This document shows positions 30,664 through 40,112 of a DNA stretch of 64,000 bases, piece after piece. Position 1 is the first letter of the stretch; every line of letters begins with the position of its first letter. This stretch comes from Nitrospira sp. (GTDB lineage: Bacteria; Nitrospirota; Nitrospiria; Nitrospirales; Nitrospiraceae), in assembly GCA_024331125.1 (NCBI GenBank), contig JANDJI010000004.1, positions 304,139-368,138 of the forward strand, read 5' to 3'. The position numbers and the translations under genes were made by a program. A model generated the notes under the pieces. The model made no database searches, was not told the origin of the DNA, and saw only the letters and a list, made by a program, of their open reading frames with translations.

Positions 30664-30696
30664 ATTTTTCCATTGACAGAGTCGGATACCGGGTGG

Positions 30697-30717
30697 TATT
30701 GAGAAGCATTATCAATA
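30697..30717. promoter_or_regulatory. Fur-box-like operator before exbB
   Basis: A near-perfect palindrome: TATTGA at 30697-30702 and TCAATA at 30712-30717, with GAAGCATTA between, similar to the GATAAT-type Fur box. It lies 38 bases before exbB and after the stop of fbpC, so it probably gives the TonB energising genes their own iron-controlled promoter. Confidence 0.7.
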
Positions 30718-30754
30718 ACGCGGCGGCGGCGACAACTCAGCCGCGGGATTCAGC

Positions 30755-31186
30755 ATGGAAGCGTTAAAAGACATCATCGACTACGGCATCATCGGTCTGT
30801 TGCTGGCGCTCAGCGTATGGGCCGTGGCAGTGGCCATTGAACGCTGGCAGTTTTACCGGCGGATCGATCCCTCGCTCTATCCGAACCAACAATTGTTTGA
30901 AATCGCCTTGACCAAACGATTGGTGATCATCGGGACCGTGGCAGCCAACGCACCCTATATCGGCCTGCTGGGGACGGTCTTGGGCATTATGTTGACGTTC
31001 CATACCATGGGAACCTCCAAGACGATCGCCGTCAGCTCCATTATGGTGGGATTAAGTTTGGCCCTCAAAGCGACGGCGGTCGGACTCTTGGTGGCGATTC
31101 CCTGCGTCGTCCTGAATAACGCCCTCCGACGACGTGTCGCCGAACTGGTGACTGAATACAAAATCCGTCATCCCCATGAATCATGA
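30755..31186 (+). CDS. exbB: TonB-system proton channel ExbB
   Basis: A 143-residue MotA/TolQ/ExbB protein with three membrane helices, of the short ExbB type. The conserved core APYIGLLGTVLGIMLTFHTM and LKATAVGLLVAIPCVVLNN lines the proton pathway. With ExbD it turns the inner-membrane proton gradient into motion of TonB. The gene overlaps exbD by 11 bases. It is expected to serve both TonB proteins of the window, as no other exbBD is seen. Confidence 0.93.
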   Translation: MEALKDIIDYGIIGLLLALSVWAVAVAIERWQFYRRIDPSLYPNQQLFEIALTKRLVIIGTVAANAPYIGLLGTVLGIMLTFHTMGTSKTIAVSSIMVGLSLALKATAVGLLVAIPCVVLNNALRRRVAELVTEYKIRHPHES

Positions 31187-31550
31187 ACTGAATCAAATCA
31201 ACGTCATTCCCCTGGTTGACGTCATGCTGGTGCTGTTGGTCATCGTGTTGACGACGGCGACCTTTATCACCACGGGACAGATTCCGGTCGACTTGGCCAA
31301 GGCATCCGAGGCCAGCGATCGCAAGGACGTCCCCGTCGTCATTACCCTGACGGCGGACGGGCAGCTTTATCTCAATGATTCGGCCGTCCCCGAGAACGGG
31401 CTCCGCACCGTGCTCGCCTCGCAGCCGCGGGAGTCGATCGTGGTCGTCCGCGCCGACAAAGTGACGATGCTGGAGCGGTTCGTTCAGGTCGTCGACGAAG
31501 TGCGCGGCCTGGGATTTTCTCAGGTGAGTCTGGAGGTGGTGCGGTCATGA
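31176..31550 (+). CDS. exbD: TonB-system protein ExbD
   Basis: A 124-residue protein with one N-terminal membrane helix and a periplasmic domain. The essential helix aspartate is in INVIPLVDVMLVLLVIVLTT. The periplasmic part (ADGQLYLNDSAV, VVVRADKVTMLERFVQVVD) is normal. It overlaps exbB at its start and tonB at its end (ATGA), so the trio is translationally coupled. Confidence 0.94.
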   Translation: MNHELNQINVIPLVDVMLVLLVIVLTTATFITTGQIPVDLAKASEASDRKDVPVVITLTADGQLYLNDSAVPENGLRTVLASQPRESIVVVRADKVTMLERFVQVVDEVRGLGFSQVSLEVVRS

Positions 31551-32425
31551 CCATGCTCGCGGCCGCTTCACACGATCACGCGCGCATGCACCAACGAAGC
31601 TGGGCCTGGTCTCTACTCGTCCATGGCATTTTCGGCGCGGGCGCGATGGCGCTGATGTCGGGCTTGTCTCCCTCCATGGAGGCGGAACCGTTTCAATGGA
31701 ACGTCGCGATGGTGGAATCGCCGCAAATTTCCCCCTCGTCGGACCCTCTCCCGGAGGCCGCTCCGCCGCCTCGACCGCCGGAGCCGGTCGCCAAACCGGT
31801 TCAACGTGAAGTTCTCCATCCCCAAGAAGTTCGAACGGTTCGGCCTGTTCCCGAGGTCATCCCCGTTGATCAGACGCCCTCGCAGACGGTTTCGGCGATT
31901 CTTGCACAAACTGTCCCGCCTCAGGAGGAGATCCGCGAAGTCGTTGAGCCGACGCCGGTGCAAGACACGATCGTTCAAGAAGAGCCACTGCTTCAAACAG
32001 CGTCGGTCATGACACCGGAGCCTCCACGACAGGTCGTGACGCAACCTCAGCCTGCCGTCGCCTCTGTTGCTCAGGAGACCAAGCCCGTCGAGGCCGCTGT
32101 CGCGACGGTCCCCTCACAAGCACCCGTTTCGGCCAAGGCCGACTATGCGTGGCTCATGAGGGCGCTGTTGGGACGGATCAACGAACTGAAGAGCTACCCC
32201 CATTTGGCCCGTATCAACCATTGGGAAGGCAAGGTCGTGCTCCGGGCTGTGATCAGAGACGACGGACAGGTCATCATGGTCGACGTGCAAGAAAGCTCGG
32301 GGCGGTCCATCCTCGATAACGACGCGATGGAGACCTTGCGGAAAGCATCGCCTTTGAAACTTGAACAACCCCTGGGCAAGCCGCAGGTGGCCATTCTCAT
32401 GCCGATCAGTTATTCGCTCCGATAG
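31547..32425 (+). CDS. tonB: Energy transducer TonB
   Basis: A 292-residue TonB: N-terminal membrane anchor (residues about 18-40), a long Pro/Val/Glu-rich periplasmic spacer (PPPRPPEPVAKPVQ and on), and a C-terminal TonB domain containing GKVVLRAVIRDDGQVIMVDV and SSGRSILDNDAMETLRKASP. It contacts the TonB box of outer-membrane receptors. A FecA-like receptor gene follows after a terminator. Confidence 0.93.
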   Translation: MTMLAAASHDHARMHQRSWAWSLLVHGIFGAGAMALMSGLSPSMEAEPFQWNVAMVESPQISPSSDPLPEAAPPPRPPEPVAKPVQREVLHPQEVRTVRPVPEVIPVDQTPSQTVSAILAQTVPPQEEIREVVEPTPVQDTIVQEEPLLQTASVMTPEPPRQVVTQPQPAVASVAQETKPVEAAVATVPSQAPVSAKADYAWLMRALLGRINELKSYPHLARINHWEGKVVLRAVIRDDGQVIMVDVQESSGRSILDNDAMETLRKASPLKLEQPLGKPQVAILMPISYSLR

Positions 32426-32485
32426 AGGTCCATGAAGATGTCGTCGGTTGCTCGGTTCGCAGTCTCGTCCCGGATTCGTCTGGCG

Positions 32486-32512
32486 GCCTCCCTTCGAGGG
32501 GGCTTCTTTTTT
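32486..32512 (+). terminator. Intrinsic terminator after exbB-exbD-tonB
   Basis: A six-pair hairpin (GCCTCC / GGGGGC with a CTTCGA loop) is followed by TTCTTTTTTC. It separates the TonB operon from the receptor gene. Confidence 0.75.
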
Positions 32513-32560
32513 CTCTCTAACCCATAGAGGCCCGTGAGCCCATGCAAAAGGAGAAGTGGG

Positions 32561-34933
32561 ATGACGTTTTGCTTCTTATTGAGAATGAGAATAAGAACTA
32601 TCTTTATATTTGGTCTTTTTGCCGCTGCGTTCGCGCTGCCTGACTCCTCTGCGACGGCCACCGAGGAACCGGCGGTCCAACGGACGACGGTCGCTCAGGC
32701 ATCCGGCAACCAGTCGATTGAGAATATCGTGGTGCAAGAGACAGAAGAGCCGGCCTCAGACCAGAGGCCGATTCGGGCCCCTCTGACGGAGATCATCGGC
32801 ACGGCGCCATCGGCCTTGGATCACATCCCTGGCTCAGGGAAGGTCGTGACCAGCGAGAGTATCGAACAGAACCACCGGTTTACCATCAACGAGGCGTTGC
32901 GGGAAGTTCCCGGCGTCCACGTGCGGGACGAGGAGGGATTGGGCATCCGGCCCAATATCGGCATCCGCGGCCTGGACCCGACGCGCAGCCGGAAAGTGCA
33001 CATCATGGAAGACGGCGTGCCCATCATGCTGATGCCTTACGCCGATCCATCATCCTACTACTTCCCTCCGATCTTCCGCTTTGATCGGATCGAAGTGTTG
33101 AAAGGCAGCGGGCAGCTCCTCTATGGACCTCAGACCATCGGTGGCGTGATCAACCTCATCACGCGCATGCCTTCGGCCAAACCGGAAGGCCATTTTCAGG
33201 TCTGGGGCGGCAATCTGAATTATCTGAACACGCATTTCGATTACGGTGGAACATGGGGCAAAAGCGGCTATCTGGTCGATTACACCCATTCGCAGACCGA
33301 CACCCCGCGGTTCACCAACATCCGGGCAAAAATTGATGATCTCACATTCAAGACTGTCCAAGAATTAAGCGACCGGACCCAGATCCTGGCCAAGTTCAAT
33401 TACTACCGTGAAAACTCGGCGATCGGCTATCAGGGATTGACCCAGGCGGAGTGGGCCACCCGTGGCGAAGACCGGCAAACCCCGTTTACCAACGACCACT
33501 TCGACTTCATGCGCCTCGGCTACCATGTGGCGGTCAACCACCTGTTCACTGCCAACCTGACCTCGACCACAAACTTCTTCGGCCATTATATGGAGCGGGA
33601 CTGGAGCCGCCAGTCTCAACAGGGAGTGGACATCACCGGCAGCCCGGTCGGCGGCATCCAAAACGGCAATAGTATTCCGGCAACCGCATACGGCGTCGTA
33701 CCAGCCAATCGGCGATTCACCAACGAACGAGAGTATTGGGTATGGGGAGTCGAGCCCCGCTTCCACTATTCTCATGCCTTTCCGTTCTTCGGCCTCAAAG
33801 GTGAAGCGGACTTCGGCGCTCGATACATGTACGAACAGTCGGACCGTAAACAGTTGCTAAACACGGTCTCAGGAACGGGAGCACCATCAAGCTGTATCAA
33901 CCCTGGACAACCCACCTGCTTGGGTGAAAACAACAAGCGCACCACGAACGCCTATGCCTTCTTCGCGCAGGAACGCTTGATATGGGGACCCTTTACCTTG
34001 ACGCCGGGATTCCGGGTCGAGCACATCAGTTACGATCAAACCAACCGTCTGGCGAACAACGGGAACGGCAACTACGGCAAGACGAATTTCACCGAAGTGC
34101 TGCCGGGAGCCGGCATCACCTATTCGCCGTTTAAGAACACCACCTTCTTCTTCGGCGCCCATCGCGGTATGGCGCCTCCCCAGATCTCCGACGCGGTCGC
34201 TCTCGCCACGGCGCAGCCCGTCGATTTGGACCCGGAGCTGAGTTGGACCTACGAACTGGGGATGCGAGGGAACCTTGCCCACTGGGCCGCGTACTCCATC
34301 ACCGGCTATCAGATGGACTTCGACAATCAGATCATTACCCAATCGGTGGCCGGAGGCGTGGGGGCCACGCTCACCAATGCCGGAAGAACCCAGCACCGAG
34401 GCGCCGAAGTGGCGACTCAGATCGATCTCTGGGACGCCGTGACCGGCCGAGACGACAACCAAGACGTGACGTTTGATTTCAACTATACCTGGGTCGCCCA
34501 GGCGAATTTCAGGGGAACGCGTAATAGTTCGCTCGGCGCCTCGGCGCTTTTGCCGGGGGAACCGACGACGCTCAGCGTCAGTGGAAACCGCCTGCCCTAC
34601 ACACCGGAGCATTTGATTACGGCGGGCATCGGCTACGCCAACCGAGCCTTTTGGGTCGGTCCGTTTAATGCCCGTTTGGAAACGCAATGTGTCAGCGACC
34701 AGTTCGCCGATGACCGAAACACGGTCATCCCGACGCCCAGCGGACAGCGCGGCATCGTGAGGGGGTGGTGCATGCTCAATGCTTCGGTCAACCAGCACGT
34801 GAAGAAAATCAACACGACCTTCTTCTTCACGGGCAAGAACATGCTGGACCATGACGCCATCGTGGACCGGTCGCGCGGCATCTACCCGAGCCTGCCGGCC
34901 CTCTGGCAAGCCGGAGCGAAGTGGACGTTCTGA
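32561..34933 (+). CDS. TonB-dependent siderophore receptor, FecA-like
   Basis: A 790-residue outer-membrane receptor. A signal peptide (about 30 residues) is followed by a plug domain with GKVVTSESIEQNHRFTINEA, PNIGIRGLDPTRSRKVHIME and RIEVLKGSGQLLYGPQTIGG, then a 22-strand barrel ending in aromatic Phe (AGAKWTF). The plug is most like FecA-type ferric-citrate receptors, but the extra N-terminal signalling domain is missing, so it should not work through FecR/FecI. The start ATG at 32561 is preceded by AAGGAG; a Fur-like palindrome overlaps the first codons. The next gene starts within its stop codon. Confidence 0.92.
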   Translation: MTFCFLLRMRIRTIFIFGLFAAAFALPDSSATATEEPAVQRTTVAQASGNQSIENIVVQETEEPASDQRPIRAPLTEIIGTAPSALDHIPGSGKVVTSESIEQNHRFTINEALREVPGVHVRDEEGLGIRPNIGIRGLDPTRSRKVHIMEDGVPIMLMPYADPSSYYFPPIFRFDRIEVLKGSGQLLYGPQTIGGVINLITRMPSAKPEGHFQVWGGNLNYLNTHFDYGGTWGKSGYLVDYTHSQTDTPRFTNIRAKIDDLTFKTVQELSDRTQILAKFNYYRENSAIGYQGLTQAEWATRGEDRQTPFTNDHFDFMRLGYHVAVNHLFTANLTSTTNFFGHYMERDWSRQSQQGVDITGSPVGGIQNGNSIPATAYGVVPANRRFTNEREYWVWGVEPRFHYSHAFPFFGLKGEADFGARYMYEQSDRKQLLNTVSGTGAPSSCINPGQPTCLGENNKRTTNAYAFFAQERLIWGPFTLTPGFRVEHISYDQTNRLANNGNGNYGKTNFTEVLPGAGITYSPFKNTTFFFGAHRGMAPPQISDAVALATAQPVDLDPELSWTYELGMRGNLAHWAAYSITGYQMDFDNQIITQSVAGGVGATLTNAGRTQHRGAEVATQIDLWDAVTGRDDNQDVTFDFNYTWVAQANFRGTRNSSLGASALLPGEPTTLSVSGNRLPYTPEHLITAGIGYANRAFWVGPFNARLETQCVSDQFADDRNTVIPTPSGQRGIVRGWCMLNASVNQHVKKINTTFFFTGKNMLDHDAIVDRSRGIYPSLPALWQAGAKWTF
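32575..32595. promoter_or_regulatory. Fur-box-like palindrome at the receptor start
   Basis: CTTATT / AATAAG with GAGAATGAG between, including the Fur-like core TGAGAATGAGAAT. It overlaps codons 5-12 of the receptor reading frame as called, so either the operator is intragenic or translation begins at the second ATG at 32585. Confidence 0.55.
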
Positions 34934-35121
34934 TGAAACCCGGCACGTCGAGTCCCAAACCGGCGGCGACCTCCGGATCGGCCTGTGCGCCGGATGACGT
35001 CCGCTGCCTGTGCGGACAACTCATGGCGCGCCTGGTGGAAAACGGCGTCGAGCTCAAATGCAAACGCTGCCGGCGGCTGGTGACGATTCCGTTGTCCCGC
35101 ATCAGAGGCATGCCGAGATGA
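34933..35121 (+). CDS. Com-like zinc-ribbon protein
   Basis: A 62-residue protein whose C-terminal part reads CLCGQLMARL, then a spacer, then LKCKRCRRLVTIP: two Cys pairs forming a treble-clef/zinc ribbon of the Com family (first known from phage Mu, where Com activates translation by binding mRNA). Its ATG overlaps the stop of the FecA-like receptor gene (TGATG), so it is translationally coupled to it. Family match is from the pattern; role in receptor expression is inference. Confidence 0.8.
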   Translation: MKPGTSSPKPAATSGSACAPDDVRCLCGQLMARLVENGVELKCKRCRRLVTIPLSRIRGMPR

Positions 35122-35176
35122 TCGTCCTGAGTTGATTGGCTCCGCTCGCGTTTCAGCGGCCAGAGGTTCACACCCA

Positions 35177-35216
35177 GAGCCCAGGATCACAACCGTGGTC
35201 CTGGGCTCCGTTTTTT
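35177..35216 (+). terminator. Intrinsic terminator after the receptor / Com-like pair
   Basis: A 14-pair stem (GAGCCCAGGATCAC / GTGGTCCTGGGCTC, one mismatch) with a four-base loop is followed by CG and six T residues. It ends only 13 bases before the next ATG, so the ribosome site of that gene lies right behind it. Confidence 0.93.
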
Positions 35217-35229
35217 CAGGAGGACTGTC

Positions 35230-35931
35230 ATGCGCACTGATTCTGTCGCACACGTCGAGCCGGCCGTGCTGAAGATTCAACGGCTGCTGGGCAAGATCGA
35301 TCGTCTCCGTCTTCCGGTGGCGTCGCGCCGAGACGTCGAAAGCATTCTGGTCAGACAAGTCAGCAAAGAGCTCGACCGCGCCCTGCCCTGGCAGGCCAGT
35401 CACGCCGAACGGACAGCCGCCGTCGCCTGCCTGATCGGAGAAGCTTTTGAACTTGACGCGACCGCGCTCCATGATCTGAAACTCGCCGCCCTGCTTCACG
35501 ACGTCGGTCTCCTCATGGTGCCGGAGCCGCTCAGACAGGGATGTGAACCACTTGATCCCTCATCGTACGTCGCCCTTCAGCACCATTCCCGGCTCGGAGC
35601 CAACTTGCTCGAACCGTTCGCCTTCTTGAGAGAAGCGGCGATTCTGATCGCCCATCATCACGAATGGTGGGATGGATCGGGCTATCCTTACGGAGTCCGT
35701 GGAGCATTCATCCCCCTCGGCGCCAGAATTCTGGCCGTGGCCGACGCCTTTGAAGCGATTCACGTCCCCGGCGTGCAAGACCGCTCCCTTCGCGACCGCA
35801 TCGCGCTCAGAATTCTGCGCGTCGCGGCGGGAACGCAATTCGACCCGATGGTGGTGGCAAAGCTCTGGATGGCGTCGGAAACGGGCTCGCACAGCGCTTC
35901 GGCAAGTCCGCTCCATGGAAGCGGGCGATAA
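35230..35931 (+). CDS. HD-GYP domain protein (cyclic-di-GMP phosphodiesterase type)
   Basis: A 233-residue protein. It has the HD metal motif in AALLHDVGLLMVP and the GYP part in HHHEWWDGSGYPYGVRG followed by IPLGARILAVADAFEAI. These are the catalytic and specificity residues for hydrolysis of cyclic di-GMP. The N-terminus (residues 1-70) is helical and unknown. No receiver or membrane part. Ribosome site AGGAGG lies seven bases before the ATG. Confidence 0.88.
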   Translation: MRTDSVAHVEPAVLKIQRLLGKIDRLRLPVASRRDVESILVRQVSKELDRALPWQASHAERTAAVACLIGEAFELDATALHDLKLAALLHDVGLLMVPEPLRQGCEPLDPSSYVALQHHSRLGANLLEPFAFLREAAILIAHHHEWWDGSGYPYGVRGAFIPLGARILAVADAFEAIHVPGVQDRSLRDRIALRILRVAAGTQFDPMVVAKLWMASETGSHSASASPLHGSGR

Positions 35932-36098
35932 TGTGCTATGTCGATCATACGACCGGTCGCTTGATGAAAGACCAGGAAACGGAGTGGGACGCTGCCTCCC
36001 CCCACTTCGCCGGCGGGGCCGTTCCGACCGTTTCAAGAGGTCACCGGCCCCGCTCCTTTCCTGGAGGACGTTCAATCGAACGGAGAAGGGGTGAAACC

Positions 36099-36359
36099 AT
36101 GACGGCTAAATCCCAAGGAACCGCCCGTCATAACCGGCATGAACGATCAGACGTCTGCCGTCTCTGTCACAGGCTCAAACCCCGTCCGAGCCGCACTCCG
36201 TGGTGCCGGCGGTGCCGATGGACCGGCCGACATCGACGCGGCAAAACGCGGGGGCTTCTGAATTCAATCTGGACGCGCCGTCTTCAAGCCAGGCTGAAAC
36301 ACGATTGGCAACCCGGCGGCACAACGGGAAGGAGAAGGCCCGCGCCGCCGGCCGCTTGA
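36099..36359 (+). CDS. Small Cys/Arg-rich protein, possible zinc finger
   Basis: An 86-residue very basic protein. It has two Cys pairs, CRLCHRLKPRPSRTPWCRRC, that could bind zinc. GGAGAAGGGGTGAAACC precedes the ATG at 36099. The C-terminal half is arginine-rich and low complexity, so this may be nucleic-acid binding, or part of it may be chance reading. A GC-rich hairpin (GCGGGGCCG / CGGCCCCGC) lies just upstream at about 36014-36052. Confidence 0.5.
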   Translation: MTAKSQGTARHNRHERSDVCRLCHRLKPRPSRTPWCRRCRWTGRHRRGKTRGLLNSIWTRRLQARLKHDWQPGGTTGRRRPAPPAA

Positions 36360-36429
36360 CCGTTCGCCGCGGTGTCCTGGAACCGATCCGTTCCAAGGTA
36401 CGAAACCCGATAGAGGACGCACCCATCGC

Positions 36430-36999
36430 ATGGTCATCATGGAAAGGCAGAAAAGAGCTGGCGCGCGATTCGATCAGTTGCAAACGCTCATCGCGCAACT
36501 TCGACACCATGCGCCCCGGTGGGCCGATCGCCTGTCCAGCGCGACGACCGATCGGGAATTTTTGGACGTGCTCTGCAAGCTCTTCGACCTGTCCTCCGTC
36601 GACCGACCGCTTCGCGAGGAGGCCCAGGCCTCCAACGATCTTGCGACCCGGATCGCGACGTTTCTTTCCTCCAGCCTCCATCAGGGTCCCACGCTCAAAA
36701 CCTTGGCCGAGTGGTTGGGATATTCCGAAAAATACTGCTCCGAGCTGTTTCGTTCCGTGATGGGAGAACCGTTCTCTCGCTATCTCGCGCGGCTGAGGAC
36801 AGACATCGCGTCCGATTTGCTTCTGACCACCGACAAATCGATCGGGGACATCGCCGCAACGGTCGGATTCAGCGATCAATTTTCATTCAGCCATTTTTTC
36901 AAGCGCGCCACCGGACTGTCACCGCGAGCCTTTCGGATGGCCCGAACTCGACGTTACGCCACAGCCGTCACACGACCTCGACAGGAACCGCCTCGATGA
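36430..36999 (+). CDS. AraC-family transcription regulator
   Basis: A 189-residue regulator with a short unknown N-terminal domain (residues 1-80) and a complete AraC DNA-binding domain: LKTLAEWLGYSEKYCSELFR (first helix-turn-helix) and IGDIAATVGFSDQFSFSHFF (second), then KRATGLSPRAFR. Its stop overlaps the start of the efflux adaptor gene, so it likely controls the four-gene exporter that follows. Confidence 0.92.
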   Translation: MVIMERQKRAGARFDQLQTLIAQLRHHAPRWADRLSSATTDREFLDVLCKLFDLSSVDRPLREEAQASNDLATRIATFLSSSLHQGPTLKTLAEWLGYSEKYCSELFRSVMGEPFSRYLARLRTDIASDLLLTTDKSIGDIAATVGFSDQFSFSHFFKRATGLSPRAFRMARTRRYATAVTRPRQEPPR

Positions 37000-38231
37000 C
37001 CCGCCCCCCTTCAAGTGACGTCGATCTCTCGATTCTGCGGTTGCCGCGGGAAGACCCGCCGGCACGACGCACGCCGTCGTGGCGGAAATGGCTTGCAGGA
37101 ATCTTCGCCGTCGGGCTTGTGCTGCTGGCGCTGGTCCGCTTGCCGCCGTTTTCAGAATCGATCCCTGATGTGGACACGGTCGCCGTCCGACCAGTCGGTG
37201 CCATGATCGCCGACTCTCCGCTCACCGCCAGTGGTTATGTCGTCGCACAGCGCCAGGCCTCCGTGGCATCCAAAGGAACCGGCCGACTCGAATATCTCGG
37301 CATCGTCGTTGGAAGCCGCGTGAAGGCCGGCGACGTGATCGCGAGAATCGAACAGGCCGACATGCTCGCCCTGCAACGACAAGCCCGCGCCAGGCTCGAG
37401 GTGGCACAGGCGACGCTCGAAAATACCCAGGCGGAGCTGCAAGACGCCCGGTTGGCCTATGACCGGGCCAAGGCCCTGTTGCCCGATCAGTTCATTTCTC
37501 AGTCCGAGTTTGACGTGGCCGCCAATCGGCTCAGAAAGGCCGAAGCGTCGGTGCGATCGGCCTCGGCGGCCATTGCAGCCGCGGAAGCGGATGTGCTCAC
37601 GGCCGACGTGATGGTGGAAAACACCAAAATCCGGGCCCCGTTCGACGGTATCGTGCTCAAAAAATTCGCCGAGGTCGGTGAAATCGTGGCACCGATGGCC
37701 GGCGCTACGAACGCCCGGGGGGCGGTGGCGCTGATTGGAGATCTGAAGACGCTGGCCGTAGAAGTGGATATCTCCGAATCCGCCATCACCAAGGTCGCAC
37801 CGGGCCAGCCGGCCGACATCATCCTGGATGCGGTGCCGAGCACGCGCTATCGAGGTACCGTCGAGCAGATCGTACCCACCGCCGATCGCTCAAAAGGTAC
37901 CGTGCTGGCGAAAATCCGCTTTCTTGAGTTGGAAGATCGGGTGCTCCCGGAGATGAGCGCCAAGGTGTCTTTTTTGCCTTCGGCAAAACCGGACGCCACG
38001 CCGCCACAGGAGTTCCTGGTCCCGACCGCCTCCCTGGTCCGACGAGGAAATCGAACAGTCCTGTACGTGCTGGAGGGGGATCTGGCGCGGGAAGTGTCCG
38101 TTCAAGAACTCACTCGCCGGGGAACGGACAGCGAAGTTCGGGGGGACCTATCCACAGCCATGAACGTCATTCTCTTGCCACCTCCCTCACTGGCCAATGG
38201 CAGCCGAGTCCGTCCTCGAGCCGCCCATTAA
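36996..38231 (+). CDS. Periplasmic adaptor (membrane fusion protein) of a MacAB-like exporter
   Basis: A 411-residue HlyD/MacA-type adaptor. One membrane anchor (residues about 32-50), a lipoyl/barrel-sandwich part (ASKGTGRLEYLGIVVGSRVK and IRAPFDGIVLKKFAEVGEIV) flanking an alpha-helical hairpin, and a beta-barrel (VEVDISESAITKVAPGQPAD). It links the inner-membrane ABC permeases to an outer-membrane channel. The ATG at 36996 overlaps the AraC gene stop by four bases. Confidence 0.92.
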   Translation: MTRPPSSDVDLSILRLPREDPPARRTPSWRKWLAGIFAVGLVLLALVRLPPFSESIPDVDTVAVRPVGAMIADSPLTASGYVVAQRQASVASKGTGRLEYLGIVVGSRVKAGDVIARIEQADMLALQRQARARLEVAQATLENTQAELQDARLAYDRAKALLPDQFISQSEFDVAANRLRKAEASVRSASAAIAAAEADVLTADVMVENTKIRAPFDGIVLKKFAEVGEIVAPMAGATNARGAVALIGDLKTLAVEVDISESAITKVAPGQPADIILDAVPSTRYRGTVEQIVPTADRSKGTVLAKIRFLELEDRVLPEMSAKVSFLPSAKPDATPPQEFLVPTASLVRRGNRTVLYVLEGDLAREVSVQELTRRGTDSEVRGDLSTAMNVILLPPPSLANGSRVRPRAAH

Positions 38232-38250
38232 CCCGAGAAAGGAGTACCCA

Positions 38251-38928
38251 GTGACGACCCCACCAATGATCGAGTGTTGCCACGTGACGAAATCCTATGT
38301 CCGTGGGGACCAGGAGATCCCGGTGCTTCAAAACTTCAATTTGTCGGTGCCGGTCGGACAATTTCTCGCCATCATGGGACCGTCCGGATCGGGTAAAACC
38401 ACGATTCTCAACCTCATCGCCGGCCTGGACCGGCCGACGGACGGAACCATCCGCGCCGCTGGGATCGAAGTGTCCCAACAGCGAGAAACCGACCTTGCCC
38501 GCTGGCGAGCCCGCCACGTCGGATTCATCTTTCAGTTCTACAATCTTATTCCGGTCCTCACGGCCGCTGAAAACGTCGAGTTGCCTCTGCTGCTCACCCC
38601 GCTCTCCAAACAGGAGCGAGCCAAGCGCGTTCGCGCGGCGCTGGAGCTGGTCGGGTTGGGCGACCGCCTCCACCATTACCCACGCCAACTGTCGGGGGGG
38701 CAAGAGCAGCGCGTCGGCATCGCCCGGGCGATCGTCGGCGATCCGACCATCTTCCTGGCGGACGAGCCAACCGGCAACCTCGACCGGGACGCCGCCGAAT
38801 CCGTCATGATGCTGCTCCGCCGTCTTCACCAGGAGCTCCATAAAACGATCGTGATGGTCACCCATGATCCGCGCGCGGCGGAATATGCCCAAGACATCCT
38901 CCACTTTGACAAAGGGAAGGAAGCGTGA
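38251..38928 (+). CDS. ABC exporter ATP-binding protein (MacB/LolD type)
   Basis: A 225-residue ATPase: Walker [10 protein letters not shown], signature LSGGQEQR, Walker [16 protein letters not shown]-loop [11 protein letters not shown]. The glutamate in place of the usual second Gln in the signature (GGQEQR) is mild. The length and the sequence [20 protein letters not shown] are typical of MacB/LolD ATPases. GTG start at 38251 with AAAGGAG ahead. It works with the two permeases that follow. Confidence 0.93.
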   Translation: MTTPPMIECCHVTKSYVRGDQEIPVLQNFNLSVPVGQFLAIMGPSGSGKTTILNLIAGLDRPTDGTIRAAGIEVSQQRETDLARWRARHVGFIFQFYNLIPVLTAAENVELPLLLTPLSKQERAKRVRAALELVGLGDRLHHYPRQLSGGQEQRVGIARAIVGDPTIFLADEPTGNLDRDAAESVMMLLRRLHQELHKTIVMVTHDPRAAEYAQDILHFDKGKEA

Positions 38929-38931
38929 CCG

Positions 38932-40101
38932 ATGACGCTGGCAACCCTCATCGTTCGTAACGTGCGCCGGCAGGCCTTCCGAGTGGTTTTGACGGCCTTG
39001 GGGATCGCCACGATCATTCTGACGTTCAACCTGATCATCACCACGGTTCGAGCCTGGTACGCCGGTGTCGAGGCCTCCGCCCCCAACCGGTTGATTACCC
39101 GCCACGCGGCATCGCTGTCGATCCACCTGCCGCTTTCGTACCGAGACCGTCTTGCCGCCGTCAACGGCGTCACCGGCGTGACGTTCGCCAATTGGTTCGG
39201 AGGGGTCTATCGGGACGCCAAGGGGTTCTTCCCTCAGTTTGCCGTCGATCCCGACTCATTTCTCGATCTGCACCCCGAATTGCTGGTGGATCCGGATACA
39301 CAACAAAATTTCTTGAGTGACCGCCGGGCCTGTCTCATCGGCCGACGTCTGGCCGATCTGTACGGCTGGCGCGTCGGCGACGCGATCCCCCTCAAAGGCA
39401 CTTTGTACCCCGGAGATTGGGAATTCGTCGTTCGGGGAATTTACCGGGGGGCCGAGCCCTCCGTCGATGAGAACTGGATGGTCATCCGCTGGGACTCTGT
39501 GAATGAACGTCGGCGACAATTCGATCCCGATCGGGCCGACACCGTCGGCTGGTACGTGCTGCGTATCGCGGACCCGTCGGCGGCCGGAGCCGTCTCGCGC
39601 GCCGTCGACGACACCTTCGCCAATTCCGTCGCCGAAACACGAACGGAAACCGAACAGGCCTTTCAAGCGGGCTTCGTCGCCATGTCGGGATCAATCGTGC
39701 GCGCCTTGGAACTGCTCGCGATCGTGCTGAACGGCGTCACCCTGCTGGTGCTCGCCAACACCCTGGTCATGGCCGTGCGCGAGCGGACAAGGGAATGGGC
39801 GGTCCTTCGGACCCTCGGCTTTGAGCGCCGCCATCTGGCGGCTTTGATCACCGGAGAAGCGCTGCTGATCGCCGGCCTCGGCTCAATTGCGGGGATTGCC
39901 ATTACCATCCCGGCCACAGACCTCTATGCGACCTTGGTCTCGACCAAGCTGGGGAATTTCTTTCAACAGCTCGTCGTCTATCCGAGCACCTTGTTGCTTG
40001 GGACTCTGGCCACTCTGATCACGGCATGTTGTGCGGCGGCGCTTCCACTCGTAACAGTCCTCCGAAACAAGGTGGCCGACGACCTGCGGCATATCGGATA
40101 G
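38932..40101 (+). CDS. MacB/FtsX-type ABC permease 1
   Basis: A 389-residue inner-membrane permease. One N-terminal helix (VVLTALGIATIILTFNLIIT), a large periplasmic MacB_PCD domain (residues about 45-245), then three C-terminal helices of the FtsX domain containing REWAVLRTLGFERRHLAALI. The four-helix layout is that of MacB-type mechanotransmission exporters. It begins four bases after the ATPase stop. Confidence 0.92.
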   Translation: MTLATLIVRNVRRQAFRVVLTALGIATIILTFNLIITTVRAWYAGVEASAPNRLITRHAASLSIHLPLSYRDRLAAVNGVTGVTFANWFGGVYRDAKGFFPQFAVDPDSFLDLHPELLVDPDTQQNFLSDRRACLIGRRLADLYGWRVGDAIPLKGTLYPGDWEFVVRGIYRGAEPSVDENWMVIRWDSVNERRRQFDPDRADTVGWYVLRIADPSAAGAVSRAVDDTFANSVAETRTETEQAFQAGFVAMSGSIVRALELLAIVLNGVTLLVLANTLVMAVRERTREWAVLRTLGFERRHLAALITGEALLIAGLGSIAGIAITIPATDLYATLVSTKLGNFFQQLVVYPSTLLLGTLATLITACCAAALPLVTVLRNKVADDLRHIG

Positions 40102-40112
40102 GAGCCATTCCC

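Noticed and set aside
33887..34909. 340-codon minus-strand frame
   Set aside because: Shadow of the FecA-like receptor gene.
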